64,000 nt of DNA from Xenorhabdus ishibashii (GTDB lineage Bacteria > Pseudomonadota > Gammaproteobacteria > Enterobacterales > Enterobacteriaceae): positions 2,108,001 to 2,172,000 of the forward strand of contig NZ_NJAK01000001.1 in NCBI RefSeq assembly GCF_002632755.1, given 5' to 3'. Numbering within the stretch: the first letter of the stretch is position 1; each line of letters opens with the position of its first letter. This document shows positions 29,561 through 38,289 of the stretch, piece after piece. The notes under the pieces are model-generated. The model was not told the origin of the DNA. It worked only from the letters and a program-made list of their open reading frames with translations, and ran no database searches. A program made the position numbers and the translations under genes.

Positions 29561-30031
29561 CTACTTACCAAACTCCCCTAATATGCCACGTACTGGTGTA
29601 TGTCGTTTAATTAGCTCCTGCAAAACCTCTTTCAATAGCTGGCTTTTGCTATCGCCCAGTGGCTCCAGCACACTTTTTTCGTGTGATTCCGCCTCGGTCA
29701 GTAATCCTTCTACCACTTTTTTCCCTGTTTCAGTCAAACTTGCCAATGTAACACGACGATCACCGCCACCATTGGAAAAACGCACGACATATCCCTGTAA
29801 TTCCAGACGCTGCAAGACACGGGTGATAGTCGGCTGTTTACTGACCGTTTTTTGTGCCAGAAGGCTGATGCCAATCGAACCGCTTCCCGCCAACGCCGAT
29901 AACACTCGCCACTCCAGCACTGATAACCCTTGCGCTTCGACGACATTATGGAATTCAGAAGAGACCAGCATCCATGCCTGCCCAAGTAAGGCAGGCAAGT
30001 AATTGTCAACAAAGACTTTTGCATCTGGCAT
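29561..30031 (-). CDS. MarR-family transcriptional regulator
   Basis: 156 residues with the winged-helix core: LSVLEWRVLSALAG, LAQKTVSKQPTITRVLQRLELQGYVVR and the wing SNGGGDRRVTLASLTETGKK. MarR proteins repress and are released by small aromatic ligands. It is the last gene of the ring-cleavage operon and so probably senses an aromatic acid or CoA ester of this pathway (inference). The start MPDAKVF at 30031 is chosen because the N-terminal extension in the longer frame overlaps the maleate isomerase gene. Confidence 0.85.
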   Translation of the reverse strand: MPDAKVFVDNYLPALLGQAWMLVSSEFHNVVEAQGLSVLEWRVLSALAGSGSIGISLLAQKTVSKQPTITRVLQRLELQGYVVRFSNGGGDRRVTLASLTETGKKVVEGLLTEAESHEKSVLEPLGDSKSQLLKEVLQELIKRHTPVRGILGEFGK

Positions 30032-30057
30032 AAGTTGAACAACCTTTTGTATCTCGA

Positions 30058-30813
30058 TCAATATTTTCCTGATAACAGTGAGCCAAATCTCGGAACGTAT
30101 GTATTCAGCCCTAGCTGTTTCAATATCATGTAAGTTGTCGCCACAGATGAGGAAATAACAGGCAATCCCACCCGATCTTCGATCAGCGGTACTGACGCCA
30201 GCGAAGGCATTTGTACACAAGCGGAAGCAACGATAACATCCACATTGCTGTTCAGGCGCTTAGTAATCTCTACGGGTGCGAGGGGATCTTGTCGTCCGAC
30301 CGCAAGGTTGTCGGGGATCTCCAGCGAAATGCTGTCGATAACTTCAATGCCCTCATTTTCGATGTAATCAATCACTAACTGGGTCAACGGTTTCATATAG
30401 GGCGTCAATATGGAGATACGTTTCGCCCGCAAAGCATGTAATCCATCCACCAATGCCCCCGCGCTGGTCACAACGGGGGCGGGATAGCCATTTTCCTCTG
30501 TCCGTAGATGGAGGCGCTTTTCAGAGATTCGGTGATATCCCTGTCCCATGCTCATAATCGCCACTAAACAGGCATAACCCAGTACATCGACGGCCGCATC
30601 CGACAGCTCAAGCGCACAGCGATCGCTGTCTGCATCCATTGCCGCCAGTTCTGTTTTTGTGACCGTTTTCATTCTCATACGACTGGAATGAAAGGTGAAA
30701 CGTTCAGGGCTTACCGCTTCACGAGCACGCAGGATAGCGGGGATTTCTGTTTCCATTGTCGTATTTGAAGAAGGCACAATCAGCCCCACTCTAAAATGCT
30801 GTGTGTTATTCAT
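30058..30813 (-). CDS. Maleate cis-trans isomerase family (NicE-like)
   Basis: 251 residues of the Asp/Glu racemase fold, maleate isomerase branch. VGLIVPSSNTTMETEIP is the signature of maleate isomerase, and the two catalytic cysteines are present at about C82 (LGYACLVAIM) and C199 (VASACVQMP). It would convert maleate to fumarate without cofactor. As last catabolic gene of the operon it fits a pathway in which the ring-cleavage product is hydrolysed to maleate (possibly through maleamate). Its ATG overlaps the nitrilase stop. Confidence 0.85.
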   Translation of the reverse strand: MNNTQHFRVGLIVPSSNTTMETEIPAILRAREAVSPERFTFHSSRMRMKTVTKTELAAMDADSDRCALELSDAAVDVLGYACLVAIMSMGQGYHRISEKRLHLRTEENGYPAPVVTSAGALVDGLHALRAKRISILTPYMKPLTQLVIDYIENEGIEVIDSISLEIPDNLAVGRQDPLAPVEITKRLNSNVDVIVASACVQMPSLASVPLIEDRVGLPVISSSVATTYMILKQLGLNTYVPRFGSLLSGKY

Positions 30814-31799
30814 GGGAGATCCTCCTGATCGGATGGCAGATCGGTAAACCGGATCGCCTTCATCGGACGACGGTTCACTTTTAGATCGAAGATATCAAAT
30901 CGATTGTAATGTCCTGTGATATCGTGCATTTGCCGCGGCTGAATACAGCGATTCAAATCAATCTGCGCATAGACGATCCCTTCTTTATCAATCAGGGGTT
31001 CACCAATCACTCGCCCATCCGGCCCAATAATTCCGGTAAATGCACTATTAGGGCGTGCCAGCAACTCTTCGGCTTCAGGATGGCAGGCCGACATCGCTTT
31101 TACAATTTCCGGCGAAATCGTGGAGCAGGAGACCAGGGTAAACACCTTGCCCTCGAAACAGTGGGCTGCCGCCCGTAAACGGATAGCTTCTGCCATATCA
31201 TAATCCGGTGGTGCAACCGGCAGGGAAATATAACTGGCAACATGTACCAATTCGCCCTGAGATAACAAGGAAAAACGCGCCAATGTATTGGTATTTTCGC
31301 CGCAGGCCAGCACACCTAATGGGCCGATGCGGGTATCATGTACCTTTAACGAAGTTGCATCACCATTTGCCCACGTTAGTTTTTCCGCCCATGTCGGCAC
31401 CAGCTTGCGATGACGCCCCAGAATGTGCCCCTCATCAGAAATGGTCACCAGAGTGTTATAGAGTGTTGCAATGCCGTTAGGATTGCGTTCATTAACCCCA
31501 ATGACAACATGAATGTGATGACGCGCCGCCGCCCGTGCAATTTTGTTGATCTCCGGCCCTGGCACTTCAATGGCTGATTTGCACAGTTTTTCAAACCACG
31601 GACTGCCTTGTATCGGGTTCATCACCCAATTCCAATAGGGATAACCTGAAACAAACACTTCAGGAAACGCCACCAAACTGGCTCCCTTCTCTGCCGCTTC
31701 TTGGATCAGGCGGCAAACGAGCTCAACGGTCGCATCTGTATCCAGAAAGATAGGAGCAGCCTGTACCGCAGCCGCCTTGAACTTAGGAAGTTTCAGCAT
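30810..31799 (-). CDS. Nitrilase-superfamily hydrolase
   Basis: 329 residues, branch 1-like nitrilase. Catalytic Glu47 (AFPEVFVSGYP), Lys132 (GRHRKLVPTW) and Cys166 (LACGENTNTLAR) are all visible. Known relatives hydrolyse nitriles to acids and some act on amides. In this operon, between the FAH hydrolase and maleate isomerase, an amidase role (for instance maleamate to maleate plus ammonia) would complete the pathway. Hydrolysis of an indole-type nitrile is the alternative. Substrate is inference; the family is firm. Confidence 0.85.
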   Translation of the reverse strand: MLKLPKFKAAAVQAAPIFLDTDATVELVCRLIQEAAEKGASLVAFPEVFVSGYPYWNWVMNPIQGSPWFEKLCKSAIEVPGPEINKIARAAARHHIHVVIGVNERNPNGIATLYNTLVTISDEGHILGRHRKLVPTWAEKLTWANGDATSLKVHDTRIGPLGVLACGENTNTLARFSLLSQGELVHVASYISLPVAPPDYDMAEAIRLRAAAHCFEGKVFTLVSCSTISPEIVKAMSACHPEAEELLARPNSAFTGIIGPDGRVIGEPLIDKEGIVYAQIDLNRCIQPRQMHDITGHYNRFDIFDLKVNRRPMKAIRFTDLPSDQEDLP

Positions 31800-31817
31800 A
31801 TCAGGCTCCTGTTTTAT

Positions 31818-32729
31818 TTACACCGCAATCACGGAGTGACGCAAATGACCAACCTTTTCAAGGTACGCTTCAATCACATCCCCTGGCCACAGCCATTCTT
31901 GCGGATCTCGCCCCGCCCCAACACCTTCCGGTGTGCCTGTGGCAATGATATCCCCCGACTCCAGCGTGATGCCTTTGCTAATATCTGCAATCAGGGTATT
32001 AACCTTGAATAACATATGGCGGGTATTGGAATCCTGTTTGGTCACACCATTGACTTTTAGGCTCAGCGCCAGATCCTGAGGATCGGGTATTTCATCCGCA
32101 GTGACAATGCAAGGGCCAAAAGGCGCATAGGTATCCTGCCCCTTGGAGTAGATCCACTGCCCTGCCCGACGGCAATCACGGGCGCTCATGTCGATCATCA
32201 GGCTATAGCCAAAAACATATTTTAATGCCTCCGTTTCCGATACGCCTTTGGCACGTGTCCCGATAATCACCGCCAGCTCCACTTCCCAATCCAATTGCTG
32301 GGTGATCTCACTGTTATGCTCAATCGCGTCGCCAGGGCCAATCACCGTAGTTGGGGGTTTAGAGAAAATAACGGGTTCTTTTGGCAGATCTTTTGCCGTG
32401 TCCAGAGCACGGTTGGATTCGGCCACATGTTCAACATAGTTCAAGCCAATACCAAAAATATTTTTTCGTGGACGAGGAATGGGAGCGAGAATTTTCACAT
32501 TCTGCAATGGCAGTGAAACCCCCGTAGGCCAAAACCCCTTAAATGAATCTAATAACGCTGTTGTGCTGCTCACCGCCAATGGTCCCAGATCAATAAACTC
32601 CAGCATGTTATCCGGTAATCTATTCCCTGTATGGGCGGCCAATTTTGCCAAATCTACTACGTGATTATTGACTATCGCACCTAATCTCGCAGCAGCCGTA
32701 ACTTCTGAACGGTAAGTGATTAAACGCAT
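31818..32729 (-). CDS. Fumarylacetoacetate-hydrolase-family hydrolase (fumaryl/maleyl-pyruvate type)
   Basis: 303 residues. FAH C-terminal domain with FGIGLNYVEHVAES, the metal-binding DWEVELAVIIGTRA, YSLMIDMSARD and GDIIATGTPEGVGAG. Members cleave C-C bonds of ring-fission products such as fumarylpyruvate into fumarate (or maleate) plus pyruvate. It follows the gentisate-type dioxygenase by three bases, so the substrate should be the ring-fission product. No maleylpyruvate isomerase (GST or DinB type) is present, and a maleate isomerase is, which favours direct hydrolysis of the cis compound. Confidence 0.88.
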   Translation of the reverse strand: MRLITYRSEVTAAARLGAIVNNHVVDLAKLAAHTGNRLPDNMLEFIDLGPLAVSSTTALLDSFKGFWPTGVSLPLQNVKILAPIPRPRKNIFGIGLNYVEHVAESNRALDTAKDLPKEPVIFSKPPTTVIGPGDAIEHNSEITQQLDWEVELAVIIGTRAKGVSETEALKYVFGYSLMIDMSARDCRRAGQWIYSKGQDTYAPFGPCIVTADEIPDPQDLALSLKVNGVTKQDSNTRHMLFKVNTLIADISKGITLESGDIIATGTPEGVGAGRDPQEWLWPGDVIEAYLEKVGHLRHSVIAV

Positions 32730-32732
32730 CTC

Positions 32733-33872
32733 TTATCCTCTCACTCGTTGGTGCCCATCGTTATCAGACAGGGCTTCTTCGTAATACAATTGCAATGCCT
32801 GCATGACAGGTAAGTCATTAAAGCAGAACAGGCAAGCATCATCGGTTTGTGAAGTATTCACATGCTCATGAAATGCCCATGAAGGCACGCAGAAGATATC
32901 CCGCTCTTGCCAGTCAAATCGTTGACCATCAATCACGGAATAACCTTTTCCTTTCGCCACTTGATAAATGAAACTGCCAGTATGCCGATGTGCTTTGCCG
33001 ACAAAACCAGGGCGCAACAACTGCATACTCGCGCCGAGAGTCGGCATCACATGGCCACCTGTTAGCGGATTGGAGTAGTGCATCAGAATGTCATCAAAAG
33101 GTGATCCCTCTGAAACATGAGCGTAACGCTGTAAGGCTTCATAAGTTGGCTCCCATTGGTATCTGAACAGCGGAGAATAAGGTTTATCCCAGCCAACATT
33201 CTGTGGACGCAAAGCAGGGGCACCCCAGAGTGCAATGGAAGAATCCACTGGTTCAGTCACCGCTTGACACAGATCAGGATGCACCTTATAGAAACCCGCC
33301 TCCAATATGTTAACCAGGGGTATATCCAGACCATCCTGCCAGATACATTGTGAGCCATCAGGATCAACACCATGCTCATGCCAGGTGCCATTAGGGGTTA
33401 AGACGAAATCATTCGCTCCCAACGACATTTTTTGGCCATCAACAATGGTGTAAGCGCCACGTCCTTCCATGATGAAACGCAAAGCAGAAGAGGAGTGGGC
33501 ATGTGCCGATGCCGCTTCACCTGGGCGCATCGTCTGGAGGCCGGAATAGAGCAAGCCGACAGCGGTAGAGGCTCCTGATTCTCCCGAATTGTTCAGATAA
33601 ACCACACGGCGACCCGCTTTTTCCGGTGTGACTAAATCAGCCGATTTTAGAACGTATTCACGCAGATCACGGTAACGCCAAAGTACCGGTACTGATGCTG
33701 ATTGAGGTTGCCAAGGTTCTATTTTATTGGCGATTGTCCAGAGTGCCCCTGTCTTGTACTTAACCAACTCCCTGTAATACGCCAGCAATTCAGGGCTATC
33801 GGCAACATTGGCACGGCCGAGAATATCTTCCCTGTATTGATCATGAGTTTGGATATTTTCTTGTTGAGACAT
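32733..33872 (-). CDS. Gentisate 1,2-dioxygenase-family ring-cleaving enzyme
   Basis: 379 residues with two cupin domains. The N-terminal cupin has MRPGEAASAHAHSSSALRF (H124, H126) and NGTWHEHGVD (H165, H167) for Fe(II); the second has RPGFVGKAHRHTGSF and WAFHEHVN. Gentisate dioxygenases open the ring between the carboxyl-bearing carbon and its hydroxylated neighbour. In this cluster the substrate may be gentisate or 5-hydroxyanthranilate. The latter would give maleamylpyruvate. Family is certain, substrate is not. Confidence 0.9.
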   Translation of the reverse strand: MSQQENIQTHDQYREDILGRANVADSPELLAYYRELVKYKTGALWTIANKIEPWQPQSASVPVLWRYRDLREYVLKSADLVTPEKAGRRVVYLNNSGESGASTAVGLLYSGLQTMRPGEAASAHAHSSSALRFIMEGRGAYTIVDGQKMSLGANDFVLTPNGTWHEHGVDPDGSQCIWQDGLDIPLVNILEAGFYKVHPDLCQAVTEPVDSSIALWGAPALRPQNVGWDKPYSPLFRYQWEPTYEALQRYAHVSEGSPFDDILMHYSNPLTGGHVMPTLGASMQLLRPGFVGKAHRHTGSFIYQVAKGKGYSVIDGQRFDWQERDIFCVPSWAFHEHVNTSQTDDACLFCFNDLPVMQALQLYYEEALSDNDGHQRVRG

Positions 33873-33881
33873 GGATATCTC

Positions 33882-36242
33882 CTAGAGCTGTTTTCTAATG
33901 AATTGTGCTTTGCCGTAAAGATAAGGTTTCGGCCAATCGATACCCGTCCAGCCATATCTGGCGCATTCATGCAGTAGCCAGGCTGCATTAGATAAGAATG
34001 GGCGGGATAAGGCACAGAGATCGGCACGACCCGAAGCGATAATGCCGTTGATTTGATCCGCATCGGTAATCGCTCCGACCGCAATAACCGGCACGTTTCC
34101 TTCATTACGAATGCGATCAGCCATCGGTGTCTGGTACATGCGGCCATAAACCGGCTGCTGCTCAGCAGAAACTTCCCCTGTGGAACAATCCACCATATCC
34201 ACTCCGGCTGCACGGAAACGACGGGCAATTTCTACGGCTTCGTCAACCGTTGTTCCCCCCTCCACCCAGTCCGTGGCAGAAATACGCACAGATATTGGCA
34301 AATCAGCCGGCCAAACATCACGTACCGCCTTGAAAACGGCCAACGGGAAGCGAAGTCGGTTTTCCAGCGAGCCGCCATATTCGTCATCGCGCTGGTTAGT
34401 CAGCGGGGAGATAAAACTGGAGAGCAGATAACCGTGTGCGGCCTGAATCTCCAGCCAGTCAAAGCCTGCTTTGGTGGCGCGGTGGGTTGCTGCAATAAAC
34501 TGCTCAATAATTTCTGCCATTTGCGCTTTAGTGAGCGCCGCCGGCACTTGTGAAATCCCAACTAAATAGGGCAAGGCCGATGCTGAAACTAAAGGCCAGT
34601 TACCCTCTGGCAAAGGGTGATCAGGTTGTTCCCACCCCAGTTGGGTTGATCCCCGTCTCCCTGCATGTCCCAGTTGAATGCCTATCAGCGTGTCAGAGTG
34701 TTGATGGATAAAATCGGTGATCGCCTTCCATGCCTGTACCTGCTGATCGTTCCATAACCCTGTACAAGCAGGAGTGACACGTGCTTGCGGAGAAATTGCC
34801 GTCATTTCAGCGATCACCAAACCCGCACCGCCCAATGCCCTGCTACCAAGGTGAACCAGATGGAATGCCCCAGGTATCCCCTCCACGGCGCTATACAACA
34901 GGGTAGGAGAGACAACCACCCGATTTTTCAGGTTCACGCCTCGTACCTGATAAGGTGTCAGCAACGGTGGAGTCAGTGATGAAACTGGATGGGATTGTTG
35001 GATAAACCAGCGCTCATAATTTTCCAGCCATGCCCGATCCCTCAAGCGCAAATTTTCATGGGAAATGCGCTGTGAACGTGTCAGCAATGAATAAGCAAAT
35101 TGTTCGGGTGAAAAACTTTCATAACGTGCAACATTTTCGAACCACTCCGTTGAATTGCGGGCGGCATTCTGGATTTTCAGCACTTCTACGCTGCGCGATT
35201 GCTGATAATCGGATAAACCCGCCTGCCAATTCCCCTGATGGGCTTTCAAGTTGTTTGCCAGTTCAATCGCATCTTCCAAGGCCAATTTTGTGCCGGAGCC
35301 AATGGAAAAATGGGCGGTATGGGCGGCATCACCCATTAATACAATCGGAATATTTTTGCCGCTCTCTTCCTCTGGTTTGATCCAGTGCACCCAATTAGCA
35401 CAAATTATCCGAGGAAAACGTATCCAAATGGCAGCCCCCCGCAAATGAGTTGCATTGGAGATTAATTTATGCCCATCCAGCCAGGGGGCGAATATCTTTT
35501 CACAATAGGCAATGCCCTCTTCCTGTGACATTTTGTCGATACCCGCAGCCAGCCAGGTCTCTTCCGTCGTTTCGACAATAAAAGTCGATAGTCCTTCCTG
35601 AAATTGATAGGCGTGAACCTGAAACCAGCCATATTCGGTTTCCACAAATAGAAACGTAAACGCAGCAAAAACTTTATGTGTCCCTAACCAGACAAAACGG
35701 CAATGGCGTTGGTCGATATCAGGCTGGAAATATTCGGCATAACGCGTGCGGATCTGGCTATTGATCCCATCAGAGGCAATCAGCAAATCGGCATGATATT
35801 TGCGAGCAATCTCCTGCTCATCCTCAACCTGAGTTTCAAACAGCAGCTCAACCCCGACTTCGTGGCAGCGGTCTTGCAGGATATTCAGGAGTTTTTTACG
35901 GCCAATGCCAATAAATCCATGACCACCACTCCGATTTACGGTTCCCTTGAAATGGATATCGATATCATCCCAACGGCTAAACTCCTTCCTGATAATTTCA
36001 GCCGATACAGGATCAGCCTGATGCAGGTTTTCCAACGTTGCATCCGAAAATACTACTCCCCAGCCAAAGGTGTCATACGGACGATTACGCTCGATCACTA
36101 CGACATGATTATCAGGGTTTTGTAACTTCATCAGCAGACCGAAATACAATCCAGCCGGTCCACCACCAATACAGACAATATTCTTACCACTGACAGTAAT
36201 TGTATTTTTACTGATTACTGCATTCTTACCTCTTACATTCAT
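33882..36242 (-). CDS. Fused FAD monooxygenase/OYE reductase (2-aminobenzoyl-CoA or salicylyl-CoA hydroxylase type)
   Basis: 786 residues, two flavin domains. N-terminal half is a PHBH-type monooxygenase: [16 protein letters not shown] at about 22-37 for FAD and [23 protein letters not shown] near 300. From about 415 an old-yellow-enzyme barrel follows ([50 protein letters not shown]). This architecture is that of 2-aminobenzoyl-CoA monooxygenase/reductase and salicylyl-CoA 5-hydroxylase, which hydroxylate the ring para to the 2-substituent. AGGAGAA precedes the ATG. Product as its CoA ester would go to the neighbouring thioesterase. Confidence 0.88.
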   Translation of the reverse strand: MNVRGKNAVISKNTITVSGKNIVCIGGGPAGLYFGLLMKLQNPDNHVVVIERNRPYDTFGWGVVFSDATLENLHQADPVSAEIIRKEFSRWDDIDIHFKGTVNRSGGHGFIGIGRKKLLNILQDRCHEVGVELLFETQVEDEQEIARKYHADLLIASDGINSQIRTRYAEYFQPDIDQRHCRFVWLGTHKVFAAFTFLFVETEYGWFQVHAYQFQEGLSTFIVETTEETWLAAGIDKMSQEEGIAYCEKIFAPWLDGHKLISNATHLRGAAIWIRFPRIICANWVHWIKPEEESGKNIPIVLMGDAAHTAHFSIGSGTKLALEDAIELANNLKAHQGNWQAGLSDYQQSRSVEVLKIQNAARNSTEWFENVARYESFSPEQFAYSLLTRSQRISHENLRLRDRAWLENYERWFIQQSHPVSSLTPPLLTPYQVRGVNLKNRVVVSPTLLYSAVEGIPGAFHLVHLGSRALGGAGLVIAEMTAISPQARVTPACTGLWNDQQVQAWKAITDFIHQHSDTLIGIQLGHAGRRGSTQLGWEQPDHPLPEGNWPLVSASALPYLVGISQVPAALTKAQMAEIIEQFIAATHRATKAGFDWLEIQAAHGYLLSSFISPLTNQRDDEYGGSLENRLRFPLAVFKAVRDVWPADLPISVRISATDWVEGGTTVDEAVEIARRFRAAGVDMVDCSTGEVSAEQQPVYGRMYQTPMADRIRNEGNVPVIAVGAITDADQINGIIASGRADLCALSRPFLSNAAWLLHECARYGWTGIDWPKPYLYGKAQFIRKQL

Positions 36243-36292
36243 AATTTATTCTCCTGCCGCACGATATCTACCCCACGCAATCGCCTATTTGG

Positions 36293-36712
36293 CTAAGGTA
36301 TTTGTTCAGTTAGCGCATAGTAAAATTCGTCGGGTATCGGAATAGCTTGATGGGTATCCAGTGAAGTGGTGACATAAGTCTGAGTGACTCTCATCCTCAA
36401 TTCACCTTCTTTGCTGACGCAGCGTTGAAGCAGCGTCAATGATTTTTTACCAATTTTCTCAACACCTAACTCCAGCCAAACCTGATCACCCATTCTGCTA
36501 ATGGCCTTAAATTCCGCCTCCAGATGAACCGTCGGTAATCCAAAACGGTGTTTGGCGATGTAATTGGCATATCCCATTGACGTTAATTCATCGAACCACT
36601 CTTCCAGCAAATTATTGAACATCACAAAATACTGGGGATAGAAGACAATCCCCGCCGGATCACATTCAGAAAAACGGATCTTATGGGGTTGTATAAAACT
36701 AAGCAGGCTCAT
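36293..36712 (-). CDS. Acyl-CoA thioesterase (4-hydroxybenzoyl-CoA thioesterase family)
   Basis: 139 residues of the hot-dog fold: SECDPAGIVFYPQYFVMFNNLLEEWFDEL is the signature, with catalytic Asp in CDPAG. These enzymes release aromatic acids from CoA. TAAGGAG sits 7 bases before the ATG at 36712; an upstream ATG at 36763 inside the previous gene is rejected. Between the hydroxylase and the ferredoxin oxidoreductase genes it would release 5-hydroxyanthranilate or gentisate from the CoA ester made by the flavoenzyme. Confidence 0.88.
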   Translation of the reverse strand: MSLLSFIQPHKIRFSECDPAGIVFYPQYFVMFNNLLEEWFDELTSMGYANYIAKHRFGLPTVHLEAEFKAISRMGDQVWLELGVEKIGKKSLTLLQRCVSKEGELRMRVTQTYVTTSLDTHQAIPIPDEFYYALTEQIP

Positions 36713-36735
36713 TGCAGGCTCCTTAGGTAAATTCT

Positions 36736-38274
36736 TTAATATAAAGAGAGACGCTGTTGGCACTCGCGTAATCGATCACCCTGCTCATCCGCTAATGCAG
36801 CTTCACGTAGTTGCCGCAGGCTGGCAGGAGATAAGTCATGCGGATGGTGATCAACAATGTTCATCAGGGTTTGAAAATGACTTAATCCACGAGAGTAAGT
36901 ATCACCATATCCCTTGATCAAACGCTGGCATTGGGCGATTTCCACAGCCAGTTCGGCATCGCGCTTTGCGGCCACTTCAATTCGCCGTAGCCATTCTTCA
37001 ATACGTCCCGTTTCATGCTGAAAGCGCAGCGTATAGCGGCGCATACGACGCCAGCTCGCCAGCAGATAAAGCAACAAATATCCCCGCATGGAACTGGTAG
37101 TAATCACACGCCCACGGCTGAATAATTTCGCCAACATACGATTGACGACATGAGGACGAGATAACCAGCGCCCAATACTTGCCGGCAAGGTGTCACAAAT
37201 TTCTTCCATTCTGGGATGCATAAAGTCATTAATTTCGAGTAGTTGACCATCCCTCACTCGCATCTCTTTACTGACACGCTCGAATCGACCGGCGCGGATT
37301 TTGAGATCTGCCACCCGCATGGTGTCTTCGTAAGCCATCCACAACGCCAAATGGCGGGCTGTTTCATGCAATAATTGCTCATTCAGTAATCGCTCATCAG
37401 GTTTCACCACTTGTTCAATGAGGCTTTGCAATCGATCAAGATACAAACGGGCGTAGGCTAAATCCTGATAATCAATCAGGCGCCTGATACCTTCTATGGC
37501 AATGTTATGGGTACAGGCAGGGAACTTTTGCCGGATATGTAACAGCAGGGCATTGGCTTTATTGTTTGATAAAGGGATTTCTGGAGCCGTTTTTTCGGCC
37601 GTCTTTGATTCTGCCGCCGATTGTGCCCGACTCAATCCCAAACTAAAGGCTTGCAGACTGGGCTTTATCCCCACGTTTTTTTTGATGATCGCCGCTTCAA
37701 ACTGATTACGGTTAAAGGGCAAAGTCTCCGTACCACAGAGCGCCCCAAACAATACTGCACTGATCACACTGCCACTTTTTTCTGCCATCTTCGCCATATC
37801 AAAATGGATAAAACGCAAAGCAGCTTGTCGGGATTGCCTGATCAATACCCCGCTATCCACGCGCCCATCTCCCATTGCCGAACGCTCTTCCATCGAAAAT
37901 ACCCGATGGCTTGATGCGATAAGCGTAGTGCGATCCGGTGTTACCAAACCACGTTGGACAGCACGTCCGGCTTCCATCAATTCCGAAGCCAGCACAATAT
38001 CCACATCACCGGCAGTCGGCATCAGCGCCAACACAGGTGTCGGCACATCGGGATCATCAGCACCAGGGAACAACTCAACATAATAAATAGTTGCCCCAGT
38101 CCGCTGAGCTACGCCGGGTACGGAAGTCGTTTGGGCGAAATAGCCATTCTCTTCCCCCAACGTCACGATCCAATCGGCCAGTACACCGCCACCTTCACCT
38201 CCCATCGCCAGAATAGCTATTTTGATCGGCTGTTTAGGTGAGTTCGTTAGCGAGGAATGAGTGGATACTGACAT
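36736..38274 (-). CDS. Indolepyruvate:ferredoxin oxidoreductase beta-like subunit (IorB family)
   Basis: 512 residues. N-terminal gamma-type 2-oxoacid oxidoreductase domain (ILAMGGEGGGVLADWIVTLGEE, TSVPGVAQRTGATIYY) to about 190, followed by a long alpha-helical extension of unknown role rich in Arg and Leu (DUF6537-like). Partner of the IorA-like protein that ends 15 bases upstream. Together they would oxidatively decarboxylate a 2-oxoacid to an acyl-CoA and pass electrons to ferredoxin. In the present context the 2-oxoacid may be isatinate (2-aminophenylglyoxylate) rather than indolepyruvate. Confidence 0.82.
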   Translation of the reverse strand: MSVSTHSSLTNSPKQPIKIAILAMGGEGGGVLADWIVTLGEENGYFAQTTSVPGVAQRTGATIYYVELFPGADDPDVPTPVLALMPTAGDVDIVLASELMEAGRAVQRGLVTPDRTTLIASSHRVFSMEERSAMGDGRVDSGVLIRQSRQAALRFIHFDMAKMAEKSGSVISAVLFGALCGTETLPFNRNQFEAAIIKKNVGIKPSLQAFSLGLSRAQSAAESKTAEKTAPEIPLSNNKANALLLHIRQKFPACTHNIAIEGIRRLIDYQDLAYARLYLDRLQSLIEQVVKPDERLLNEQLLHETARHLALWMAYEDTMRVADLKIRAGRFERVSKEMRVRDGQLLEINDFMHPRMEEICDTLPASIGRWLSRPHVVNRMLAKLFSRGRVITTSSMRGYLLLYLLASWRRMRRYTLRFQHETGRIEEWLRRIEVAAKRDAELAVEIAQCQRLIKGYGDTYSRGLSHFQTLMNIVDHHPHDLSPASLRQLREAALADEQGDRLRECQQRLSLY

Positions 38275-38289
38275 AGGTATAACCCCTTG

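Noticed and set aside
34053..34553. Plus-strand open frame of 166 codons opposite the fused flavoenzyme
   Set aside because: Antisense shadow of a conserved OYE domain.
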